Below, piece after piece: positions 1-6,076 of a stretch of DNA of 6,388 nucleotides. Within the stretch, counting starts at the first letter, position 1. Each line of letters opens with the position of its first letter. The position numbers and the translations under genes were made by a program. The notes below the pieces were generated by a model. That model was given only the letters and a program-made list of their open reading frames with translations. It was not told the DNA's origin and did not search any database. Origin of the DNA: Phycisphaerae bacterium. Its GTDB lineage: Bacteria; Planctomycetota; Phycisphaerae; UBA1845; PWPN01. Location of the stretch: positions 1-6,388 of the forward strand of contig JAPKGY010000187.1 in the NCBI GenBank assembly GCA_026647385.1, in the 5' to 3' direction.

Positions 1-2
1 AC

Positions 3-359
3 CTGATGCCGACGGTGTGCGATTGGACGGGCGTGCAAATGCCGGAGGGCGTCGAAGGCCGGAGTCTGAGCCGCGTGTTCGCCGGCGAGAAGGACGGGGT
101 GCGCGATTTCGTCATCGGGCGATACGACGAGCGAACCGACCCGCGATTCCGCATGATCCGCACGGACCGTTACAAGCTGATTCGTTACCTCAAAGTCGAC
201 CGCGAGGAGTTGTTCGACCTCCAGGCTGACCCGCACGAAACGAAGGACCTTTCCGACGATCCCGCCGCGCAGAAAGTCCGGGCCGACCTGCGCGGGCGGC
301 TCCGTCAGGTCATGGCGGAGCAGAAGGATGCAATAGGGCTGGCGGCGTGGAAGGAATAG
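3..359 (+). CDS. Sulfatase (S1 arylsulfatase family), C-terminal fragment
   Basis: This is the last 118 codons of a sulfatase whose start lies before the window. The reading frame is open from base 3, where a Leu codon precedes MPTV, giving the LMPTV seen after the catalytic domain in many S1 sulfatases. Other C-terminal hallmarks visible here are VEGRSL, the strand pair RMIRTDRYKLIRY, and ELFDLQADPHETKDLSD, which matches the family pattern ELFDLxxDPxExxNL. S1 sulfatases hydrolyse sulfate esters, often on polysaccharides, and usually act in the periplasm or outside the cell. The formylglycine motif (C/S-x-P-x-R) and most metal ligands lie upstream, so activity and substrate cannot be judged. 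The ATG at 6 is internal and is not the start. A metallophosphoesterase gene follows after 62 bp on the same strand, close enough for co-transcription. Confidence 0.9.
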   Translation: MMPTVCDWTGVQMPEGVEGRSLSRVFAGEKDGVRDFVIGRYDERTDPRFRMIRTDRYKLIRYLKVDREELFDLQADPHETKDLSDDPAAQKVRADLRGRLRQVMAEQKDAIGLAAWKE

Positions 360-399
360 CCTGCCGCCTCCGGAACAGTTCGCGACAAGCCCGGGAGGC
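341..399 (+). other. Alternative hairpins between sulfatase and metallophosphoesterase genes
   Basis: GCCTCC at 366-371 can pair with GGAGGC at 394-399. The stem can extend by GG (372-373) with CC (391-392) if one G is bulged. A competing stem is GGCGGC at 341-346 with GCCGCC at 363-368. No T-run follows either stem, so a classical intrinsic terminator is not supported. They could be a weak attenuator, an mRNA-end stabiliser, or chance in GC-rich DNA. Confidence 0.25.
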
Positions 400-406
400 A
401 TGACGA

Positions 407-416
407 AAAGAGGTGA
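407..416 (+). promoter_or_regulatory. Shine-Dalgarno that fixes the metallophosphoesterase start
   Basis: The sequence AAAGAGGTGA ends 5 nt before ATG 422. It contains the alternative GTG at 413, which therefore is the ribosome binding site and not the start. Confidence 0.75.
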
Positions 417-421
417 ACAGG

Positions 422-1384
422 ATGTCCATTAAAAGGCGTTGCACACTCAGGGCGTTTTCCGGCTGCGCATTGGCTATTATCCTGTCGATCGGTTGCGCCG
501 CTCCGAGGTCCTTCTGCTTCGATGTCATCTCCGACAACCGGATGTACACGCCGCCGAAGCACGTGGGATCGGCCTATTTCGAGGGAGTCTGCGAAGCGAT
601 CCGGGACACCGGGCCGGGGGCGTTCATGATCGCCGTCGGCGACATCGATCCACCCGAGTTGACGTACACCACCGTCCAGCGAGTACTCGCGAACGGCTAC
701 ATCTGGTATCCGGTGGTGGGGAATCACGAACTGGGCAAGCCGGAGTACATGGACTGGCTCCGCGCGTACAACGCGGGCGGGCGCAAGCTGCCGAACATCG
801 TGCGCGCCGGGCCGCCGGGCGCGGTCGAGACGTGCTACTCGTTCGACTACGCCCACGCCCATTTCGCGATCATCAATCAGTACTACGACGGCCAGCGCGA
901 CGACGTGGAGGGCGGAACCGTCAGCGACGCGCTCTATCAATGGCTCAGCGACGACCTTGCCGCCACCGACAAACCGATCGTATTCGTGGTCGGACACGAG
1001 CCGATCATCGCCATGCCGGACATGGACACGGGTCGGATCCGTCACCAGGGCGATTCGCTGGACGAAGATCCGAAGGCCGCCCACCGGTTCTGGTCGCTGC
1101 TTCGCAAACACAACGTCGTCGCCTACCTCTGCGGGCACACCCACAACACCTCGATCGCCCGGATCAACGGCCTGTGGCAGATCGACTCCGGCCACGCGCG
1201 CGGAATCGGCGATAAGGGGGCCCCCAGTTCCTTCGTGCGCATCCGGGTGACCGGAAACGACGTGACCTGCAACGTCTATCGCAGCGCGCAGGCCGACCAG
1301 GAGCCCTATCGCATAACCTACAGCGAACAGCTGCGTCAGGAGGGAGAGGAGGACAGTCTCCGGGCCTCTCGCACACCCTCTTAG
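422..1384 (+). CDS. Calcineurin-like metallophosphoesterase, predicted lipoprotein
   Basis: The product is 320 aa, a metal-dependent phosphoesterase of the calcineurin-like fold. ATG 422 is chosen over the in-frame GTG at 413 because a near-ideal Shine-Dalgarno (AAAGAGGTGA, 407-416) sits 5 nt before it, and the GTG lies inside that site. The N terminus has basic residues (KRR, 4-6), a hydrophobic stretch, and LSIGC ending at Cys25, which fits the lipoprotein signal pattern, although Ser at -3 is not ideal. Metal-site motifs appear in order: SDNR (37-40), GD (73-74), GNHE (100-103), GHEP (191-194) and GHTH (238-241). Motif I has D-x-R instead of the usual D-x-H, a variant I recall from other members. 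The protein probably faces the periplasm or outer membrane. Its substrate is unknown. The preceding sulfatase suggests a shared role in processing sulfated or phosphorylated organic matter (inference). Its stop overlaps that of the convergent exchanger gene. Confidence 0.88.
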   Translation: MSIKRRCTLRAFSGCALAIILSIGCAAPRSFCFDVISDNRMYTPPKHVGSAYFEGVCEAIRDTGPGAFMIAVGDIDPPELTYTTVQRVLANGYIWYPVVGNHELGKPEYMDWLRAYNAGGRKLPNIVRAGPPGAVETCYSFDYAHAHFAIINQYYDGQRDDVEGGTVSDALYQWLSDDLAATDKPIVFVVGHEPIIAMPDMDTGRIRHQGDSLDEDPKAAHRFWSLLRKHNVVAYLCGHTHNTSIARINGLWQIDSGHARGIGDKGAPSSFVRIRVTGNDVTCNVYRSAQADQEPYRITYSEQLRQEGEEDSLRASRTPS

Positions 1385-2478
1385 GCCGGCGGCTTACGCA
1401 CGCGCCGCAGAACGAATCGGGCGGAGAGCACCACCCCCACGACCAGGGGCGACACGACAAAGATCATGGCCACCGCGTCGAACGGGCCGGCGGTGCGATG
1501 ATAACTCGCCTTGAAAAGCAGATATCCCGTGTAGCAGGCGTAATAGAGCAGAAAGAATACCCCTTCCGAGCGTGAGATGACTCCGCCGGTAACAAAGATC
1601 GGCAGGCAGGCGGCAGCGACGGCGATCATGACCGGCAGATCGAAGCGCAGAGCGTCAGCCTTGACCGCCAGGCCGGCGGGGGAAACGGCGGCCGCCAGCC
1701 CCGCGACCAGAAGTATGTTGAAGATGTTGCTGCCCACCACGTTGCCCACGGCGATGTCGCGCTGGCCACGGATGCCCGCGACGACGGATGTGGCGATCTC
1801 CGGCAGCGAGGTGCCGACCGCCACGATGGTCAGACCGATGACCAGCTCACTCATCCCCAGGAGTCGGGCGATCGCAACCGCTCCCTTGACCACCGTGTCC
1901 GCCCCAAGCAGAAGCACGCCCAAGCCGACGACCGCCGTCGCCAAGGAAAACAACCACGGTCTTCGGCGCGGCGGAGAAGCAGGATGCCCCTTCAGTATCT
2001 CAGCCGGTGGAGGCGATTGCGGCATCTCCCTACGACTCACGCGAATCGTCCAGCCCGTGTAGACCAGACATCCGACGGCAAGAACCACTCCGTCAAGCCG
2101 GCCTAATCGGCCATCCAGGCTCACCAGGAGCAGCAGCACCGAGACCGCGATCATCAAGGGGACATCCCAGCGAACCAGCTGGCGCGAAACACCCAGGGGG
2201 GCCGCCAGGGCGCACAACCCGAGAATCAGCAGCACGTTGCAGATGTTGCTGCCGACCACGTTTCCCAGGGCGATGTCGTCCGATCCTCTCATCACCGACC
2301 CGACGCTGACCGCCAGTTCCGGTGAACTCGTGCCGTATGCCACCACGGTCAGCCCGATCACGAGCGGGGACACGCCTATGAGCATCCCCAGCCGGGACGC
2401 ACCGCGAACAAACAGCTCCGCCCCGACGACCAACAACACCAACCCGAGCAGGAAGCCGATAACACTCAAGACGCTCAT
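1381..2478 (-). CDS. CaCA-family sodium/calcium (cation) exchanger, YrbG/NCX-like
   Basis: The product is a 365-aa inner-membrane antiporter, probably exporting Ca2+ in exchange for Na+ or H+. It has the duplicated architecture of the CaCA family. Alpha-repeat 1 contains GTSSPE (49-54) and GNVVGSNICN (72-81). Alpha-repeat 2 contains GTSLPE (222-227) and GNVVGSNIFN (245-254). Glu54 and Glu227 are the expected ion ligands. Asn81 and Asn254 occupy the other central positions; Asn254 is where the archaeal NCX_Mj structure has an Asp, so ion preference may differ. The two halves are joined by a basic, proline-rich loop (about 146-175), presumably cytoplasmic. After the usual ten helices there is an extra hydrophobic segment (about 335-355) ending in RRVRK. 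ATG 2478 begins a good first transmembrane helix, and a weak GAGAGG lies about 11 nt upstream of it. It is divergent from the URO-D-like gene and convergent with the metallophosphoesterase, so it is probably a single-gene transcript. Confidence 0.93.
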   Translation of the reverse strand: MSVLSVIGFLLGLVLLVVGAELFVRGASRLGMLIGVSPLVIGLTVVAYGTSSPELAVSVGSVMRGSDDIALGNVVGSNICNVLLILGLCALAAPLGVSRQLVRWDVPLMIAVSVLLLLVSLDGRLGRLDGVVLAVGCLVYTGWTIRVSRREMPQSPPPAEILKGHPASPPRRRPWLFSLATAVVGLGVLLLGADTVVKGAVAIARLLGMSELVIGLTIVAVGTSLPEIATSVVAGIRGQRDIAVGNVVGSNIFNILLVAGLAAAVSPAGLAVKADALRFDLPVMIAVAAACLPIFVTGGVISRSEGVFFLLYYACYTGYLLFKASYHRTAGPFDAVAMIFVVSPLVVGVVLSARFVLRRVRKPPA

Positions 2479-2544
2479 GCCTTAAAGGCCCTCTCGTTGT
2501 CGCAGCCATGCCCCCACCCAGGTGAGCGGGGCACGACCTCAGGC

Positions 2545-2552
2545 AGTATAAT
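2545..2552. promoter_or_regulatory. Possible bidirectional promoter core (overlapping -10 elements)
   Basis: A perfect TATAAT on the plus strand (2547-2552) overlaps TATACT on the minus strand (2550-2545), in an otherwise GC-rich divergent intergenic region. Plus-strand transcription would start near 2559 and give a 5' leader of about 58 nt to ATG 2617. Minus-strand transcription would start near 2538 and give about 60 nt to ATG 2478. No good -35 hexamer is visible on the plus strand; on the minus strand there is only a weak TTTCC-like stretch. The near-symmetric spacing to both genes is the main support. Confidence 0.4.
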
Positions 2553-2616
2553 GAACCCGGCGGGTGAGGAAACCCTGGTCCATCCGGGAAAGACCGACTC
2601 CCCCGGGAGCTCACTC

Positions 2617-3846
2617 ATGACCTCGCGCGAGCGAATTCTGGCGGCCGTCGAACACCGCGAGCCCGACCGCGTTCCCATCGACTGCGGGGCCATGCGGTCC
2701 ACCGGCATTCAGGCCATCGCCTACAACCGGCTCAAAAGCCACCTCGGCGTCAAAACCGGACATACCCGCGTTTACGACTTCGTTCAACAGCTTGCCGAGC
2801 CAGAGGACTTCTACCTCGAGAGCTTTGGCGTCGATGCGATCAACGCCGGCCGGTCGTTTCCGCACACCGGTTGGCGGGAATGGGCCCTGCCGGACGGGTC
2901 GCCGTGCGAGGCGCCCGACTACCTCGATCTCCGAAAAGAGGTAAACGACTGGTTCGTATACGACAACCAGACGCTCGTGGGACGGATGGCCGGCGGCACA
3001 ACATACTTCAGCCAGACCTGCTGGCCTTTCGAGGACGACGACTGGTTCACCCGACTCGACCAGTTGCCGCGGGTGATGGGCTCGGTCATCTGGGCGGGCA
3101 TTCCGGAGCCGATGTACGCCAAGGGGCACAGCCCGGCCAATCTTCAGCGCATCGCCGATCACCTGAAACACCTGCGAGCAACCCAGGACCGGGCAATCAT
3201 GCTCGCTCTCGGCGCCAATCTCTTCGAATGGGGCACGTTTCTGCGGCGGATGGACAACTTCCTGCTCGACCTGGCCGGCGACCGCCCAAAGGCTGAAGCG
3301 CTGCTCGACCGGCTCGTCGAGAGTCATCTTGCCGGCTTCGACCGAATCCTTCCACTCGTCGCGGGCTACGTCGACATCGTACAGCTCGGCGACGATCTGG
3401 GAATGGAGAAGGGCCCGTTCATGTCCCCGCGCATGTACCGCGAGATCTTCATGCCGCGGCACCGGACCCTGGTCACCCACATCAAGAAGGCGCATCCGCA
3501 CCTCAAGGTCTTCCTGCACAGCTGCGGCTCGATCGCCGCGCTGCTGCCCCACATCATCGAAGCGGGCTTCGACATCATCAACCCGGTGCAGATCTCGGCC
3601 CGCGACATGGAACCGGCGCGGCTCAAGAAAGACTTCGGCAGGGATATCACCTTCTGGGGCGGCGGCTGCGACACGCAGAAAGTCCTGCCGCGCGGCACGC
3701 CGAAGGAGGTCCAGGAGCACGTCCGGCGCAATCGGGATATCCTCGGTGCGGGCGGCGGATTCGTGTTCGCGCCCGTCCACAATATTCTGGCGGAAGTGCC
3801 GCCGGAAAACGTCGTCGCCCTGTACGAGGCGGCATTGTTTGAGTGA
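2617..3846 (+). CDS. URO-D superfamily protein (MtaA/CmuA-like, not HemE)
   Basis: The product is 409 aa. ATG 2617 is chosen because the family's N terminus, MTSRERILAAVEH-REPDRVPID, begins there, GGGAG (2605-2609) lies 7 nt before it, and a likely promoter at 2547-2552 lies inside the longer frame that opens at TTG 2497. The superfamily includes the haem enzyme HemE and corrinoid-linked methyltransferases (MtaA, CmuA). HemE's N-terminal substrate-binding MRQAGRY motif is absent, so haem synthesis is unlikely. The C-terminal half has the barrel motifs GDDLG, SPRMYREIFMPRH, HSCGS (His301, Cys303), GGGCDTQ (Cys351) and VHNI-(x)4-PPENV (His388). H-x-C matches the zinc site of MtaA-type methyltransferases, but where those usually supply a late Cys, His388 or Cys351 stands here. 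It probably transfers or removes a methyl or carboxyl group; the substrate is unknown. It leads a putative operon with a Gfo/Idh-like gene and miaA. Confidence 0.85.
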   Translation: MTSRERILAAVEHREPDRVPIDCGAMRSTGIQAIAYNRLKSHLGVKTGHTRVYDFVQQLAEPEDFYLESFGVDAINAGRSFPHTGWREWALPDGSPCEAPDYLDLRKEVNDWFVYDNQTLVGRMAGGTTYFSQTCWPFEDDDWFTRLDQLPRVMGSVIWAGIPEPMYAKGHSPANLQRIADHLKHLRATQDRAIMLALGANLFEWGTFLRRMDNFLLDLAGDRPKAEALLDRLVESHLAGFDRILPLVAGYVDIVQLGDDLGMEKGPFMSPRMYREIFMPRHRTLVTHIKKAHPHLKVFLHSCGSIAALLPHIIEAGFDIINPVQISARDMEPARLKKDFGRDITFWGGGCDTQKVLPRGTPKEVQEHVRRNRDILGAGGGFVFAPVHNILAEVPPENVVALYEAALFE

Positions 3847-3892
3847 TCGGATCCGCGGGCAAGGCCGGCGCGTACCGCGGATCGACGGGTTC

Positions 3893-3897
3893 GGAGG
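3893..3897 (+). promoter_or_regulatory. Ribosome binding site that fixes the Gfo/Idh-like start
   Basis: GGAGG lies 5 nt before GTG 3903. The Rossmann strand begins only a few codons later. This favours GTG 3903 over the in-frame GTG at 3843, which overlaps the previous stop codon. Confidence 0.65.
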
Positions 3898-3902
3898 CTC
3901 CG

Positions 3903-4940
3903 GTGGCAGCACTGAAGGTCGGACTGATGGGCTTGGGCCGCGGCGGGCTGCGGATCGCCCGCACCCTGGCGGACAGTCCGTGGTGCAAGCTGGCGGCGGT
4001 GGCCAGTCTGCAGTCGAAACGCATCGAACGGTTCAAGAGCAGCTACCCCCACGTCGCGGCCTTCGACGATTACCGATCGTTGATCGTCTCCGTCCCCCTG
4101 GACGCGCTCCTCGTCGCGGTCCCACCCTATTCGCGGCTGAAGTATCTGCCCCTGGCGGCCGAACGCGGAATCCCGGTGTGGATGCTGACGCCGCCCGCCC
4201 GGCGGTTCGACGAAGGCCTCGAGTTGCTCGACGCTTTCGAAAAAACGGACTGCCCGATCGTGGTCGCCCGTAACTGGGGGATCGAGCCGGCCCTTCAACC
4301 CGAGGCGATCGGCCTGAAGGAAATCGGACGCTGCTTTCTTGCACGCGGCAGCATCACCACGTGCGGCGAAGCCGACCTCGACTGGCGCGGCGATTCGAAG
4401 CGGGCGGGCGGAGGCGCCCTGCTCTACCAGGGGTACCCCATCCTGGACACGCTCGTTCAGGTCATGGGGCTGCCAAGCACGGTGTATGCCCGAACCGCGG
4501 GCGTCTCCCGCCCGGGCACCCGATTCCCATACGATACCGAGGACACCGCCGCACTCATCTGCCACTTCGCGGGCGGCGGGATCGCGGTCGTCAGCGTCTG
4601 CTGGACGGTCGGCCCCCAGCACGAAACGCTGGATCTGCACGGACTCGGCGGGTCCATCCACATCGACAGCAACAAGGTGGAAATCCGCGACCGGACCGGC
4701 GAAATCGAGATCCACCGCCTGCTCCGCTCGGAGAACGATCTCCAGCCGCAGATCGAGGCGTTTCTCAGCGAGCTGGCGGCCTCCTCGCGCCGCTTCAACA
4801 GCACACTTCGCCACCACTTGCCCACGCTCGCGCTCATCGAGGCGGCCTACCTGTCCGCGCAGACCAGTCAGCCGGAAAGCCCCGGCACGATCCTCCGCAT
4901 GCACGACGTCAGGGAAACGACTCCTCCAGGCACGAGATGA
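3903..4940 (+). CDS. Gfo/Idh/MocA-family oxidoreductase-like protein, atypical active site
   Basis: The product is 345 aa. GTG 3903 is chosen for its GGAGG and because the NAD(P)-binding Rossmann strand starts at once: KVGLMGLGRGG, with GxGxxG at 10-15. Starting at GTG 3843 would add 20 residues with no family resemblance. An N-terminal nucleotide-binding domain (about 1-115) is followed by the alpha/beta C-terminal domain, recognisable from GGGALLYQGYPILD ending at Asp182. Members are usually NAD(P)-dependent dehydrogenases of sugars, inositols or related polyols. Two signature sites are changed. The EKP motif is LTP (95-97), so the usual catalytic Lys is Thr96. In GGGxLxDxGxHxxD, the Asp and His are Tyr175 and Tyr178, while Asp182 is kept. 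The protein may bind a dinucleotide without standard dehydrogenase chemistry, or use another mechanism. It follows the URO-D-like gene by 56 nt and overlaps miaA by four bases. Confidence 0.85.
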   Translation: MAALKVGLMGLGRGGLRIARTLADSPWCKLAAVASLQSKRIERFKSSYPHVAAFDDYRSLIVSVPLDALLVAVPPYSRLKYLPLAAERGIPVWMLTPPARRFDEGLELLDAFEKTDCPIVVARNWGIEPALQPEAIGLKEIGRCFLARGSITTCGEADLDWRGDSKRAGGGALLYQGYPILDTLVQVMGLPSTVYARTAGVSRPGTRFPYDTEDTAALICHFAGGGIAVVSVCWTVGPQHETLDLHGLGGSIHIDSNKVEIRDRTGEIEIHRLLRSENDLQPQIEAFLSELAASSRRFNSTLRHHLPTLALIEAAYLSAQTSQPESPGTILRMHDVRETTPPGTR

Positions 4941-5869
4941 CCATGGTTCGCGTGAATCTGCTCATGGGTTGCACGGCCTGCGGCAAAAGCGCGGTTGCCT
5001 TGGAGTTGGCGCGAAGACTCCAGGGCGAAATCGTGTCCGTCGACTCGATGAAGATCTATCGCCGAATGGACATCGGAACAGCCAAGCCGACCGCTGAGGA
5101 GCAACGCGAGATCCCCCACCATCTGATCGACATCCTCGAACCAAGCGAGTCCTACAGCCTGGGGCGATTCATCGAGGACGCGGACGCGGCAATCCGTGCA
5201 ATCGACGCCCGCGGTCGACCGGTAATCGCCGAAGGCGGCACGATGATGTTCGTACGCGGCCTCACGTCCGGTGTATTCGAAGGCCCGCCGGCCGATCCGG
5301 GCTTTCGTCGCCAACTGCGGGAGCGTGCGGCCCGGGAGGGAACCGTCGCTCTGCACGCGGAACTCGCCCGCATCGATCCCGGGGCGGCGGCGCGAATCCA
5401 TCCAAACGACCTGCGACGCATCGAACGCGCCTTGGAAGTCTACCACGCCAGCGGCTCTCCGATCAGCCGGCTGCAGACCCAGTGGGAGAGTGAGTCGACG
5501 GGCCGCTATGACTGCCGGATCGTCGCGATCCGTCGCGATCGGGAGGACATCGCGCGAAGGATCAACCTCCGCGTGAAAGCGATGATTGACGCGGGCCTCG
5601 TGCGGGAAGTGCAGGCGCTGCTGGACGGGCCGGGCGGGATCGGCGAACAGGCCGCCCAGGCGGTGGGCTACGCCGAGATCATCCGACATCTTCGCGGCGA
5701 ATCCTCCCTCGAGGAAGCCGTCGAGCAGATCAAGATCAACACGCGACGTCTGGCGAAAGCGCAGCGAACGTGGATGCGGCGCATGCCGGGTACACGATGG
5801 GTGGACGCCGAAGCGGGGGCGACCACCGCGCAACTGGCCGACCGGGTGCAGAAACTCTGGGAATCCTGA
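4937..5869 (+). CDS. miaA: tRNA dimethylallyltransferase (tRNA A37 isopentenyltransferase)
   Basis: The product is 310 aa, close to the ~316 aa of E. coli MiaA. It transfers dimethylallyl from DMAPP to N6 of A37 in tRNAs reading codons that begin with U, in the cytoplasm; this is the first step towards ms2i6A. Motifs in order are the P-loop GCTACGKS (11-18), VDSMKIYRRMDIGTAKP with Asp36 matching the proposed general base (E. coli Asp42), PHHLIDILEPSESYS, EGGTMMFVRGL, EGPPADP, RIHPNDLRRIERALEVY, QAVGYAEII, and the C-terminal TRRLAKAQRTWMRRM. All are in their expected places, so the enzyme looks intact. Cys12 and Cys15 in the P-loop replace the commoner Pro and Ser. ATG 4937 overlaps the previous stop as ATGA and has only a weak AGG before it, suggesting translational coupling; ATG 4943 is an alternative. 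Placement after the URO-D/Gfo pair looks like operon packing and not shared function. Confidence 0.96.
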   Translation: MTMVRVNLLMGCTACGKSAVALELARRLQGEIVSVDSMKIYRRMDIGTAKPTAEEQREIPHHLIDILEPSESYSLGRFIEDADAAIRAIDARGRPVIAEGGTMMFVRGLTSGVFEGPPADPGFRRQLRERAAREGTVALHAELARIDPGAAARIHPNDLRRIERALEVYHASGSPISRLQTQWESESTGRYDCRIVAIRRDREDIARRINLRVKAMIDAGLVREVQALLDGPGGIGEQAAQAVGYAEIIRHLRGESSLEEAVEQIKINTRRLAKAQRTWMRRMPGTRWVDAEAGATTAQLADRVQKLWES

Positions 5870-5871
5870 TG

Positions 5872-5918
5872 GGAACCGCGGGGACGCGAGCTGGCCACGT
5901 TCGGATCGGTTCCAGCTC
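5872..5918 (+). terminator. Inverted repeats just after miaA, possible terminator or mRNA-end structure
   Basis: Two 7-bp perfect inverted repeats start within 20 bp of the miaA stop. GGAACCG (5872-5878) pairs with CGGTTCC (5907-5913). GAGCTGG (5888-5894) pairs with CCAGCTC (5912-5918). Their 3' arms overlap by 2 bases, so the two stems compete. No T-run follows (CGGTTTGAG), so Rho-independent termination is doubtful, though the position is right. Confidence 0.35.
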
Positions 5919-5971
5919 CGGTTTGAGTCACGCTCCCCTTCGGGTCGCGGCTAAACAAGAGCATGTCCCCG

Positions 5972-6076
5972 CCCCGAGAACACGTGCTACAACGCCGGGA
6001 ACGGATGCTCCAGCGCCGAGAGCGGGCGTTACAGCGCCGGGAATGAATGCCGTGGCGCCGGGATCATCAGGTATCA
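5972..6076. repeat. Degenerate 21-bp tandem repeat array, five units
   Basis: Units begin at 5972, 5993, 6014, 6035 and 6056, exactly 21 bp apart. Each starts with a version of CGCCGGGA (CCCCGAGA, CGCCGGGA, CGCCGAGA, CGCCGGGA, CGCCGGGA). A second shared block ATGCTMCAG-like follows and is strongest in the second and third units. A weak sixth copy may precede at 5951. The last unit reaches the stop codon of the minus-strand deacetylase fragment. There are no distinct spacers, so this is a direct tandem array and not a CRISPR. A 21-bp period equals seven codons or about two DNA turns. I see no gene that convincingly uses it. Together with the inverted repeats it fills the 204-bp region between miaA and the deacetylase fragment. 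Confidence 0.7.

Noticed and set aside
2497..2616. Upstream extension of the URO-D-like protein from TTG 2497 or ATG 2551
   Set aside because: The added residues have no family resemblance, overlap the likely promoter and leader, and a ribosome binding site with the canonical family N terminus marks ATG 2617.
2617..3846. hemE (true uroporphyrinogen decarboxylase)
   Set aside because: The N-terminal MRQAGRY substrate motif is missing, the protein is longer than HemE, and an H-x-C zinc-like site is present. No other haem genes are nearby.
2611..3912. A 433-codon minus-strand open frame opposite the URO-D-like gene
   Set aside because: It mirrors the codon structure of the real gene and shows no motif of its own.
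3366..4904. A 512-codon open frame on the minus strand across the URO-D-like and Gfo-like genes
   Set aside because: It is antisense to two genes with clear family motifs, spans their boundary, and its translation is Arg/Ala-rich with no recognisable domain. Long antisense frames are expected in GC-rich DNA.
5972..6076. CRISPR array
   Set aside because: Units follow each other directly at 21 bp with no unique spacers, the repeats are degenerate, and no cas genes are present.
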